From positions 1 to 16,004 of the forward strand of contig CAZVVG010000016.1 in NCBI GenBank assembly GCA_964630615.1: 16,004 bases of DNA, in the 5' to 3' direction. The DNA comes from CAZVVG01 sp964630615 (lineage in GTDB: Bacteria; Patescibacteriota; Minisyncoccia; Moranbacterales; UBA2206). Positions 7,942-15,812 of this stretch are shown here, piece by piece. A program made the translations under genes and the position numbers. Within the stretch, counting starts at the first letter, position 1. The number at the start of each line of letters is the position of its first letter. The notes beneath the pieces were generated by a model. The model did not search any database. It had not been told where the DNA came from and saw only the letters and a program-made list of their open reading frames with translations.

Positions 7942-8907
7942 ATGGCGGCTGGGGAAAACAAAAAACATACTATCTCGATAGTAATGCCGGTATATAACGG
8001 TGAAACGACCATAAAAAAAACATTGGAAAGTCTCGTTGGCCAATTGGCGGAATTTAGGGAAATAATAGTCGTAAACGATGGATCGACTGATAATTCCGTC
8101 AAAATACTGGAAGATTTTTTGAAGAATAAAGCGGAATATAAATTAATCAACCACCAAAAAAGTTTGGGCTTGGCCAGCTCTTATAATGATGGGATTAAGA
8201 ATTCCCAAGGCGAATTGATAGTTACGCTGCATCAGGATGTTTTATTAGAAAAAGATTCTCTGCAAAAATTAATTAAGCCATTTTGGGATGATAAGGTGGT
8301 GGCTACGGGCCATAACGTCATTCATCCGCTGGAAGTCTGGAGCCGGTATAATTTTTGGCAGAAATGTTTTTTTGCCCGATTGGCGGGGAAAAAATTTTCT
8401 GGCATTGATGGTAAATTTGATGGTTTCCGGAAAAAGGCTCTAATTAAGACGGGAATGTTTAACGCAAGCCTTTTCAGAAGTGCTGGTGAAGATGCAGATC
8501 TGGTATTTAAATTGGAAAAAATGGGGAAAATAATAAACACCAGCGCCCAAATAGTTCATTTGCATAAAATAACTCCCGTTTTTAGCTATGCAGATATTAT
8601 CTTCAAACAGAAACAATACTCCGAATCAAGGGGAGTGCTTTTAAGGCAGGGAAGGGTCAGAAGTCTGACGAATTGCGGAGCGATGTTTTTCCGGGAGATC
8701 ATGATAATTTTACTTTTTTTCCCTTTTGTCCAATATGTTTCGCTGGCCCTGATTATGCTTTATGCTTTTTGGTACACCAAGTTGGTTTATCTAAAAAATT
8801 ACCAAGATCCTAGAATACTGATCCTGCCATTTTTTAACATCTATCTTCTGCTGGTAAGTTTCATTTATTCGTTTAAGGGCTTTGTCTATGGACGACAAAA
8901 AATATGA
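7942..8907 (+). CDS. Membrane-anchored family 2 glycosyltransferase with HQD in place of DxD
   Basis: This 321-residue GT2 enzyme has ISIVMPVYNGE (11-21), VVNDGSTDNS (43-52) and SLGLASSYNDGI (74-85), all canonical. The metal-binding motif reads LHQDV, with HQD at 97-99 replacing the common DxD; related Q-D forms occur in other GT2 proteins. The acidic GED at 182-184 in SAGEDADL and IVHLHK at 204-209 complete the active-site layout. Two hydrophobic regions at 252-277 and 291-315 anchor the C-terminus. The architecture matches that of the 466 gene, so both may act on a membrane-bound acceptor. Its last 20 bases overlap the start of the next glycosyltransferase. Sugar specificity is unknown. Confidence 0.9.
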   Translation: MAAGENKKHTISIVMPVYNGETTIKKTLESLVGQLAEFREIIVVNDGSTDNSVKILEDFLKNKAEYKLINHQKSLGLASSYNDGIKNSQGELIVTLHQDVLLEKDSLQKLIKPFWDDKVVATGHNVIHPLEVWSRYNFWQKCFFARLAGKKFSGIDGKFDGFRKKALIKTGMFNASLFRSAGEDADLVFKLEKMGKIINTSAQIVHLHKITPVFSYADIIFKQKQYSESRGVLLRQGRVRSLTNCGAMFFREIMIILLFFPFVQYVSLALIMLYAFWYTKLVYLKNYQDPRILILPFFNIYLLLVSFIYSFKGFVYGRQKI

Positions 8908-9865
8908 GTCACAACCGAAAGATCTTATCAGCATAGTGCTGACCTATTATAACAGACAGGAATTTATTGAAGCGCAATTGGACAGTCTGCTCTTCCAGAC
9001 ATACAAAAACTGGGAACTGATAATTGTGGATGATTGTTCGACCGATGGAGCCGCAGAAATAATCAAAAAATTTATTCAGGATCACCTCGACAAAAAAATA
9101 GTATACTTAAGGAATGAGAAAAATATCGGTTTGGCAAAAAATTTTGAAAAAGGGCTGCAATTTGCCTCAGGTCAATATATCGCCGTTTGTGATTCGGACG
9201 ACGTGTGGTTTCCGGATAAATTGGAGAAAGAACTAGAATTTCTCAAGAAGGGTAATTTTGGAATGGTTTACTCTGACCTGGTTGTCGTCGATAAAAATTT
9301 AAAGATTATCAAGAAATCGTTTGTAAAAAACTACCTATCTTTTTTTAGCAACCCAAGAGACGATTCCTTTGACGAACTGCTTGAGGACAATCATATAACG
9401 GCACCGACAATCTTATTTACGACAAATTTAAAAGATAAGCTTATCCCTTTTTCAGAATATAGCTTGCAGGATTACTGGATTGCTCTCGTCTTTTCGCTAT
9501 TTTCTACAATCGGCTATCTGGGACAACCGACCGTTTATTATCGGCAGCATGCAACAAATATGGTGGGAGCAAAAAAAATGTCACTTCTTGAGCTGATCTT
9601 TCAAAAAAACAGGGCGTTTCTAGAAAAGCACACTCAAATGAAAAGCAGCAGTGTCTTATTGTTGAAAGATGTCCTGCAGATAAAAGGGTTAAAGGCCGAG
9701 TCTTTGGAAAAAATAAAGGAAAAAATTAAAAAAACGCAACTGTTGGTAACTTGTCTGTCGAAATCTAAAAAAAAAGATTCAGGTTTTTTAAGGAACTTGT
9801 TACGGTTTTGGAAGTTGGGTGCGTATCGGGAAATGTTACAAATAATATTTTTTAAAATATTTTAA
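8888..9865 (+). CDS. Family 2 glycosyltransferase
   Basis: This is a 325-residue soluble-looking GT2 protein. ISIVLTYYNRQEFI (14-27), LIIVDDCSTDG (44-54), KNIGLAKNFEKGL (78-90) and CDSDDVW (101-107, DxD region) are close to the consensus of capsule and O-antigen glycosyltransferases. YYRQH in the C-terminal half is also typical of this subgroup. No membrane helix is evident, and the C-terminal 80 residues are lysine-rich. ATG at 8888 is preferred. A TTG two codons upstream (8882) is also open, but the ATG has an AAGGG at a plausible distance. The gene overlaps the preceding one by 20 bases and is followed by a 45-base AT-rich gap without a convincing promoter. Confidence 0.9.
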   Translation: MDDKKYESQPKDLISIVLTYYNRQEFIEAQLDSLLFQTYKNWELIIVDDCSTDGAAEIIKKFIQDHLDKKIVYLRNEKNIGLAKNFEKGLQFASGQYIAVCDSDDVWFPDKLEKELEFLKKGNFGMVYSDLVVVDKNLKIIKKSFVKNYLSFFSNPRDDSFDELLEDNHITAPTILFTTNLKDKLIPFSEYSLQDYWIALVFSLFSTIGYLGQPTVYYRQHATNMVGAKKMSLLELIFQKNRAFLEKHTQMKSSSVLLLKDVLQIKGLKAESLEKIKEKIKKTQLLVTCLSKSKKKDSGFLRNLLRFWKLGAYREMLQIIFFKIF

Positions 9866-9910
9866 ATATCTAAAATTACTTAGCTCCCCTCTCAAAATCG
9901 CTAAAATATT

Positions 9911-11092
9911 ATGAAAAGAATTGAAATAATTGTTAATATGCCGGTACCCACATCAGAAAGATACCAGGGCAAAACTGGAGCCATGGTGAGAATGATGGAA
10001 ATATTTAAAAGGTTGAAGCCACTGGCTCGGGAAGTCGACATCACTATCAACACGACAGAGCAGGTGAAAAACTATCTTGTCCAGAATAAGGTTGGCGCGA
10101 GGTATAATGTCATAAATTCTTCCCTGGCTTTCAGAAACAAAATCGATCTGGGCTTTAAATCAATCTATTTATTAATAAAATTATTATGGCTTTATGCTAT
10201 TCCGACGGGTAAAGATAAAGAAAAAAAAACAGTCATTTATGCAACCGCCGATCTTTTTTGGGAAGTTATTCCCGCTTTTATTTATAAGCTAAGAAATGGA
10301 AGGGTGCAATGGGTCCAGGTCATTCACCATATCTATCCTGACTGGCGCAAGCGGCCGGGGAATAAAATCATTAATTACTGCGGTTCTAAATTACAAAGAT
10401 TTTCCTTTTTTCTAATTAAGCGCAAGGCGGATAAGATAATTATTGTCAATGAAGCATTAAAAAAAGATTTGCTCAAACTGAATTTTAAGGAACAAAAAAT
10501 CTGCCGCAGTTCCAACGGAATCGATTTTCCCTATTTTAATAATTTGACAGGAGGTAATTTTACTTACGATGGAGTATTTTTGGCCAGATTGAATTATAGT
10601 AAGGGAATCGTTGACCTGATTGAGATCTGGCAAAGAATTTGTAAGGCCATACCGAGCGCCAAATTGGCCGTAATTGGCGAGGCGGATGCGGTGACGCAAA
10701 AATTCTTGACAGGCAAAATAAAAAATTACGGACTGGAAAAAAATATAAAATTATGCGGTTTTCTGCCTGACGAAGCCGCTTATCCGCTATTGAAATCAGG
10801 AAAAGTTTTTGTTTTTCCCTCGCACGAAGAGGGCTGGGGGATTGCAATTGCGGAAGCCATGGCCTGCGGTTTGCCCGTCGTGAGCTGGGACCTGTCCAAC
10901 TATCAAGCCGTTTTTGAAAATTATACCTTTCGGATAAAAGAGAATAATGTTGATCTTTTCGCGGCTAAAATTATTGAATTTTTGCAAAAAGAAGCTTGGC
11001 GGAGTAAGGTAGGTGAAAAAGGCAAGGAATTCATTAGGAGATATTCTTGGGACAATGTTGCCAGGAATGAATATGAAATTATCCGTCGGTAA
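9911..11092 (+). CDS. Family 4 glycosyltransferase (GT-B fold)
   Basis: This 393-residue retaining glycosyltransferase has two Rossmann-like halves. The N-terminal domain shows a glycine-containing QGKTGAM turn (19-25) after strand 1, and VIHHIYPDW at 137-145. The linker has IIIVNEALKKDL followed by SSNGIDFPYF (200-209), a GT4 hallmark. The C-terminal donor-binding domain has GVFLARLNYSKGI (221-233), LAVIGEADA (252-260), CGFLP (282-286) and the EX7E motif with E307 and E315 in HEEGWGIAIAEAMACGLPVV, which binds the nucleotide sugar. It should transfer a hexose or similar sugar in the cytoplasm; the substrate is unknown. It stands 45 bases after the upstream GT2 and 66 bases before the first radical SAM/SPASM gene. 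Neither gap shows a strong promoter. Confidence 0.94.
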   Translation: MKRIEIIVNMPVPTSERYQGKTGAMVRMMEIFKRLKPLAREVDITINTTEQVKNYLVQNKVGARYNVINSSLAFRNKIDLGFKSIYLLIKLLWLYAIPTGKDKEKKTVIYATADLFWEVIPAFIYKLRNGRVQWVQVIHHIYPDWRKRPGNKIINYCGSKLQRFSFFLIKRKADKIIIVNEALKKDLLKLNFKEQKICRSSNGIDFPYFNNLTGGNFTYDGVFLARLNYSKGIVDLIEIWQRICKAIPSAKLAVIGEADAVTQKFLTGKIKNYGLEKNIKLCGFLPDEAAYPLLKSGKVFVFPSHEEGWGIAIAEAMACGLPVVSWDLSNYQAVFENYTFRIKENNVDLFAAKIIEFLQKEAWRSKVGEKGKEFIRRYSWDNVARNEYEIIRR

Positions 11093-11158
11093 TTGCAGAA
11101 TATAACTCTCTGGTTGCCAGGTTCTGCCAAGATGGCTTGAGAAATAAATAATTACCCC

Positions 11159-12181
11159 ATGTCTCTCAAAAAAATAAAAAGAGCGATTCTGAATCATCCC
11201 AAATCAATACAAGCTGCCAAATTTTTCCTTTCTCGTGAGTTCATTGTCAATAGCTTTTTGTATAAAAATTTAGTTAGGAAAAAAGCTAAACGGGTCGCTC
11301 GTGAAAATAGGGAATATAAGGAAAACATTTGTCTGGAAAATATCCTGACTTGCAACGCTCGCTGCGTTTTCTGCGCCCATCATAACAAGACGCTGACCGG
11401 GATAATGTCCTGGGAACTTTTTAAAAAAATAATCGATGAATGTTATGCCTATGGAATTAATAATGTGACCCTCGGAGTTTATGGCGAAACCCTGTTGGAT
11501 AAAGATTTGTTCAAAAAAATAGAATCCTTACGAAAATATGAGATGACCTATGGCCTCATTACCAATGCTTCGCTTCTGACACCCGCTACGACGAACGAAA
11601 TTTTCAAGCTAGGCGGTCTCACGAGTATCAGTTTTTCCGTTAACGCCTTTTCCCGAGAAGTATACGAAAAAACCATGGTCGGCTTAAGGCGCGAGATAAC
11701 CTACAAAAATATTCTCTATTTTTTGGAACAGAAAGAAAAACTAAAACTCAAGGATGTGACAGTTACGGTTACGGCTGTCGAAACGGAAATAAACAAAAAA
11801 GATTTTAAAAGGTTTTACCAATTTTGGAGTAAACAGAAGGGTGTTTTTAATGTTTTGTCGGCTGAGTTGATTGATCGAATGGGCCAGGAATATGACGGCA
11901 AAATCGGAAAACTGGGACCGCTCACCAAGAAAAATAACTGGCTTTCACCCTGTCGACAACTGTGGGGCCCTTTGAACGTTTATTATGATGGTAAGGTCGG
12001 TCCGTGCTGCAAGGATAATGATAAGCGCGAATTGATAGTAGGTGACCTGAATAAGCAAACAGTCAGAGAAGTAGCCACTGGAGCGGCGCTAAATAATCTT
12101 CGTGAACTTCATCTCGCTGGCCACCGGAAAAATCATCCCGTATGTGGAAAGTGCTATCTCAATAGTATTTGGTTGCGCTAA
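11159..12181 (+). CDS. Radical SAM protein with C-terminal SPASM domain (copy 1)
   Basis: This is a 340-residue enzyme. A helical, basic N-terminal extension of about 55 residues (ILNHPKSIQAAKF, then YKNLVRKKAKR) precedes the radical SAM core. The core's 4Fe-4S ligands are C65, C69 and C72 in LTCNARCVFCAHH (canonical CX3CX2C). GVYGE (106-110) and LITNASLL (133-140) follow the expected core order. The C-terminal SPASM-type region has C265, C283, C284, C329 and C332 (SPCRQLWG, GPCCKDNDKRE, CGKCYLN), enough for an auxiliary cluster. SPASM enzymes modify peptides, alcohols or sugars by hydrogen abstraction. In this locus a glycan or nucleotide-sugar substrate is a reasonable but unproven guess. 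It is paralogous to the 12987 gene (about 62% identity by hand count, no gaps until the last residue). No SD precedes the ATG. Confidence 0.92.
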   Translation: MSLKKIKRAILNHPKSIQAAKFFLSREFIVNSFLYKNLVRKKAKRVARENREYKENICLENILTCNARCVFCAHHNKTLTGIMSWELFKKIIDECYAYGINNVTLGVYGETLLDKDLFKKIESLRKYEMTYGLITNASLLTPATTNEIFKLGGLTSISFSVNAFSREVYEKTMVGLRREITYKNILYFLEQKEKLKLKDVTVTVTAVETEINKKDFKRFYQFWSKQKGVFNVLSAELIDRMGQEYDGKIGKLGPLTKKNNWLSPCRQLWGPLNVYYDGKVGPCCKDNDKRELIVGDLNKQTVREVATGAALNNLRELHLAGHRKNHPVCGKCYLNSIWLR

Positions 12182-12206
12182 ATCAGAGGGTATTAATTTT
12201 GAATGG

Positions 12207-12953
12207 ATGACTGACAATAAAATAGTCCAAAAAAAATATTATAATGAAAAATTTGAAGCAGCTTCTCCTTGGAAGAGCCAGGCCATTTCTGCTAACACCA
12301 AGTATTTAAACGAAAGATTTATTAATTTAGTTGTGGGGAAAAATGTCCAGGAAGTGCTAGAAATTGGCTGTGGGAATGGACTGTTGACTTTTTTTCTTTT
12401 GAAAAAACCTCTCCGAATTACGGCCATTGACATAGCGGAAAAAGCCATTGAATGTATGGAAAAACAATTTGCTGAGGCGGTTAGCCAGGGAAAGCTTAGG
12501 CTGCAATGTGCGGACATAATTGAATTTATGGAACAGGCTAACGAGAAATATGACGCAATAATCGGTTCCGGGATAATTCACCACGTGGAAAAGAAAAACT
12601 GGAATAGTTTATTCCGGGCGGCTTACAAAAGCCTTAAGCCGGGAGGTATTTTTGCCTGTGGACCGGAACCGAATGCCGGGGGACTCTATAGGCTAGCCTG
12701 GCCTTGCGCCAGATTATTTTACCGTTTTTGGGGAATGGATTATGATGAGAAAGTGGAAAAGGGAACACGAGAGATGATTCCAAAGAATTTAAAATTAGAA
12801 CTAAAAAAAGCCGGCTGGCAAAATCCAGAAATACTTCCTTTTCAGGTTATTCCTCATTTCAATTTAAGACTCTTGGAATACCTTGACCGAAAATTAAGCA
12901 AGCATCTTGGCGGAGCAAAATCTTTTTATATCATCGTGAGGGGAAAAAAATAA
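12207..12953 (+). CDS. Class I SAM-dependent methyltransferase
   Basis: This is a 248-residue methyltransferase. Motif I is EVLEIGCGNGLL (49-60), followed by ITAIDIAEKAI (71-81, strand 2 acidic end), CADIIEFM (101-108), YDAIIGSGIIHHV (115-127, strand 4) and SLKPGGIFACGPEP (142-155, strand 5). The frame is open upstream to 12102, which would overlap the radical SAM gene by 80 bases. ATG at 12207 is chosen because it falls 25 bases after that gene's stop and gives a normal N-terminal helix before motif I. It sits between the two radical SAM/SPASM paralogues. The adjacency suggests that it acts on the product or precursor of copy 1, perhaps as an O-, N- or C-methylase of a sugar. The acceptor is unknown. 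Confidence 0.88.
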   Translation: MTDNKIVQKKYYNEKFEAASPWKSQAISANTKYLNERFINLVVGKNVQEVLEIGCGNGLLTFFLLKKPLRITAIDIAEKAIECMEKQFAEAVSQGKLRLQCADIIEFMEQANEKYDAIIGSGIIHHVEKKNWNSLFRAAYKSLKPGGIFACGPEPNAGGLYRLAWPCARLFYRFWGMDYDEKVEKGTREMIPKNLKLELKKAGWQNPEILPFQVIPHFNLRLLEYLDRKLSKHLGGAKSFYIIVRGKK

Positions 12954-12986
12954 TAATTTATCCGCCTTTTGGCAAGGCAAGCAGAT

Positions 12987-14012
12987 ATGCTAAAAACAAA
13001 AATGAGACAAATTATTCTTAATCATCCCCAACTCCTGGAAACTGCCAAAATTATCCTTTCCAGCCGGTATGTGGCGAATAATCCTCTCTATAAGAATTAT
13101 GTAAGAAAAAAAGCTAAGCGCTATGCTCAAGAGTGTAGGGAGTCGGAACAGGTAATTTCCATCGAAACCACTCTGACCTGTAATGCCCGTTGTGTTTTTT
13201 GCGCTCATCACAAACGAGTAATGACCGGAACTATGTCCATGGAGCTGTATCGGAAAATAATAGACGAGTGCCAGGCCTATGGTATCAAACTCATAAACTT
13301 TGGAGTTTACGGCGAATTTTTAACAGATAAATTCTTATGGGAAAGGATAAAGTATCTGAGAAAATACAACATGACTTATGGTTTTTTCACTAATGCCTCG
13401 CTGCTCACTCCGGAAATAACGAAAAAATTATTCGCCCTAGGCGGACTGGCGAGCGTCAATTTTTCAATCAATGGATTTTCGCGACAAGTTTATGAAGATA
13501 CCATGATAGGATTGAAGCGCGAGGTTACCTACAAAAACGTCCTTTATTTTCTGGAGCAAAAAGAAAAACTTAAATTAGCTAAACTAACGGTTCATGTTTC
13601 TGCCGTCAGAACAAAATTAAATAAGCAAGATTTCAGGGAATTTTTCAAATTTTGGAAAAAACAAAAAGGAGTTTTTATGGTCTGGTCGTTTGAGCTGATG
13701 GACCGCATGGGCGACAACTATGATGGTAGTTTGGGAAAGTTGGGTCCGATGGACAATAAGCACAATTGGCAAGCGCCCTGCAAATTATTATGGGGGCCCT
13801 TAAGCGTCTATTATGACGGAAGAGTTTCTCCCTGTTGCAAGGATGATGACAAGCGGGAACTTGTCATTGGCGATTTTACAAAACAAACTTTAAGAGAAAT
13901 TTTACATAGCCAGGCGCTGCAGAATCTCCGACAACTGCATCTAGCGGACCAGCGTCACAAGCATCCGATTTGCGGTAAGTGCTACCTCAACAGTGTCTGG
14001 CTTAGTCAATAA
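12987..14012 (+). CDS. Radical SAM protein with C-terminal SPASM domain (copy 2)
   Basis: This is a 341-residue paralogue of the 11159 gene. The radical SAM ligands C65, C69 and C72 in LTCNARCVFCAHH and the SPASM-region cysteines C265, C283, C284, C329 and C332 fall at identical residue numbers in both copies. The start is placed at ATG 12987 because MLKTKMRQIILNHP then aligns residue for residue with MSLKKIKRAILNHP of copy 1. A TTG at 12969 in the same frame would add six residues with no counterpart. The copies differ most around 112-120 and 305-310 and in the first 30 residues. Over the 12-codon TCNARCVFCAHH stretch only 3 codons are identical although all amino acids are, so the duplication is old. 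It follows one methyltransferase by 33 bases and precedes another by 12. Confidence 0.92.
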   Translation: MLKTKMRQIILNHPQLLETAKIILSSRYVANNPLYKNYVRKKAKRYAQECRESEQVISIETTLTCNARCVFCAHHKRVMTGTMSMELYRKIIDECQAYGIKLINFGVYGEFLTDKFLWERIKYLRKYNMTYGFFTNASLLTPEITKKLFALGGLASVNFSINGFSRQVYEDTMIGLKREVTYKNVLYFLEQKEKLKLAKLTVHVSAVRTKLNKQDFREFFKFWKKQKGVFMVWSFELMDRMGDNYDGSLGKLGPMDNKHNWQAPCKLLWGPLSVYYDGRVSPCCKDDDKRELVIGDFTKQTLREILHSQALQNLRQLHLADQRHKHPICGKCYLNSVWLSQ

Positions 14013-14024
14013 AAATAAAAAAAT

Positions 14025-14645
14025 ATGTTTGCCAAAGACAATTTGCTTCGCTTGGATATATCACCGCATAGCCCGCATCAAATCATTCCGGCCTTAATAA
14101 AAAACCCCAAGGCGTTAGTGCTCGATGTCGGCTGTAATAATGGCCTGGTGGGCAGAGAAATCATCAAATGGCAGCAAGCCTATGTTGATGGCATTGACAT
14201 TAACGAACAAGCTTTGGCCGAGGCTAAAAAATTTTACAGGAAAGTTTTCCGAAGAGATTTGTCTAACCCAAATTTTGGAATTGAAGCGGAAAGTTATGAT
14301 TATATTATCTTTTCCGATATCCTGGAGCATTTGCCTCGGCCGGATTTGGTGCTTGGAGAGTCCAGAAAATATCTAAAAGACAGCGGCGCAATAATCGTGT
14401 GTTTGCCAAATGTCGCTCGCTGGGAAATCAGAATCAATCTCATGCTCGGAAACTTTGACTATCAGCCAGGTATCTTAAGCGGTGATCATTTGCGCTTTTT
14501 TACGAAAAAAAGCGCAATTGCAATGTTGCGGCAATGCGGTTATGAGATAGAAAATATTATTCCGACAGGGCTGGGGCACAGGATAAAAATTTTGTCTAAC
14601 CTGACGGCTTACCAATTTATTTACCTCTGTAAGAAAATTCTATGA
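14025..14645 (+). CDS. Class I SAM-dependent methyltransferase (MetW/Methyltransf_23-like)
   Basis: This is a 206-residue methyltransferase. Motif I reads LVLDVGCNNGLVG (31-43), strand 2 ends GIDINEQAL (56-64), strand 4 is YDYIIFSDILEHLPRPD (91-107), and strand 5 is AIIVCLPNVARW, with the P-N-V common in MetW-like and Methyltransf_23 proteins. LSGDHLRFFT further on is typical of the same group. It is not closely similar to the 12207 methyltransferase, so the two radical SAM copies are paired with different methyltransferases. Its stop overlaps the next start as ATGA (14642-14645), a sign of translational coupling to the last glycosyltransferase. The acceptor is unknown; a sugar of the glycan fits the context. 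Confidence 0.9.
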   Translation: MFAKDNLLRLDISPHSPHQIIPALIKNPKALVLDVGCNNGLVGREIIKWQQAYVDGIDINEQALAEAKKFYRKVFRRDLSNPNFGIEAESYDYIIFSDILEHLPRPDLVLGESRKYLKDSGAIIVCLPNVARWEIRINLMLGNFDYQPGILSGDHLRFFTKKSAIAMLRQCGYEIENIIPTGLGHRIKILSNLTAYQFIYLCKKIL

Positions 14646-15812
14646 AAGTGTTGGTTATCGAGCCTTGCTTTGTTAATTTCGGAGGACACAACAGATCATT
14701 TCCGCTTTGCCTGGCGTTAAGCCGAAAAAATATTCAAGTCAACTTGTTGGTTTCCAGCCGGAGCCGTTGGGCGATCAAGAAAACAAAAATCAATGAAAAT
14801 TTTTACCAGTCCGAACTGCCCAGAATCAATATGCATCCTTATGTAAACGGCAGAATCCTTCGAGGTCTGCTGGCGCTGGGGGCTGGTCTCGTTGGGAAAT
14901 ATGACATTATTTTTGCCAGAGTCCCGGCGCAATTAGAATCTAATCTCCCCGCTTTTTTTCTGAAACTGCTGGGGAAGAAGGTTGTTTTAGATTGGGATGA
15001 TTATTGGATGGGCTGTCCGGTGCCNNNNNNNNNNCGCTCTTTTGAAAAAATACATAAAGTTCTGTGAAACGAAGGCGCCTAAATTTTTCAAAAATATGGT
15101 TGTTATCAGCGACTTTTTAGAGAATAAAGCTAGACGTTGGGGGGCAAAAAAAGTTCTGAAAATGATAAACGGAGTGTTAAGAGATGAGTTTGAAATTAAG
15201 GATGTCGCCGCGAGCTATGAAAAATTAAAATTGGATAAGAATAAAAAGTACCTTTTAGCCATTGGTGGCACCCATTCGCGCGACAGAACGCGACTCTTGT
15301 TTGACTTGCTTGAGCGGCTTTTGCAACTGGATCCAGCGGTGAGGCTGATTTGTAATTTTGATCCGCCCAAACAAATTGAAGAACAAGGCTTAGCGGGAAA
15401 AGTTAGCGATAATTGTCTTAAGAATACCATCGGTCTGGGATATATCAGCCACTCGGATCTAGAATATTGTCTAAGCATTTGTCAGGCAGCGGTATTTTTG
15501 CAGGGCGAAACGGAAGACGAGCTAGCCTGTTATCCAGTGAGGATTGGGAGTTATCTGAGTCGGGAAAAGGCAATCATCATGAATGATGTCGGTTCGGAAG
15601 CCGGAAATACGATGAAAAAATATGGTTGTGCTATAATTAGTAAAGATCTTTCTGTTCTGGCGAAAAAAGCTGTGGCTTTTCTGAATCACAAACAATGGCA
15701 AAAAGAAGTAGAAAAAAAGACAAAGGCGGCAAAAAATGATTTATCCTGGGATAAGCAAAGCGAAAAATTAATCGAATTTTTTAAAGAGGTAATTGAAGCC
15801 AAGAACGTCTAG
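14642..15812 (+). CDS. GT4-like glycosyltransferase, interrupted by an assembly gap
   Basis: Two halves of one GT-B type protein lie on either side of ten N bases. The first 128 residues start with a Rossmann strand and glycine turn (MKVLVIEPCFVNFGGHN), then FARVPAQLES (91-100) and VVLDWDDYW (114-122). After the gap, 258 residues include VVISDFLENKA, INGVLRDEF and LAIGGTHSRD, plus a donor-domain segment QGETEDELACYPVRIGSYL that resembles a degenerate GT4 EX7E region. The total of about 390 residues is normal for GT4. Reading frames on the two sides differ by one base with the written gap, so the true missing length should be a multiple of three if the gene is intact. It closes the operon, 94 bases before the terminator hairpin. 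The donor and acceptor are unknown. Confidence 0.78.
15025..15034. other. Assembly gap (10 N)
   Basis: Ten ambiguous bases fall inside the last glycosyltransferase. The reading frame is 14642-based before it and 15036-based after it, so the length ten is likely a placeholder rather than a measured size. The sequence on either side joins plausibly as one GT-B protein, suggesting that only few bases are missing. Confidence 0.95.

Noticed and set aside
10547..10571. Strong SD-like AGGAGGT followed by an ATG inside the GT4 gene
   Set aside because: The ATG at 10569 is out of frame with the GT4 gene and stops after a few codons. The bases are explained by the Gly-Gly codons of the linker.
10796..11197. 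Open frame of 133 codons on the minus strand over the GT4 gene and the following gap
   Set aside because: It lies antisense to a GT4 gene with clear EX7E and other motifs, has no recognisable domain, and its composition is that of a complementary-strand shadow.
12102..12206. Upstream extension of the methyltransferase to 12102
   Set aside because: It would overlap the radical SAM gene's conserved SPASM end by 80 bases and adds residues that are only the shifted frame of that gene.
12969..12986. TTG start for the second radical SAM/SPASM gene
   Set aside because: The ATG at 12987 aligns exactly with the start of the paralogue; the six extra residues have no counterpart.
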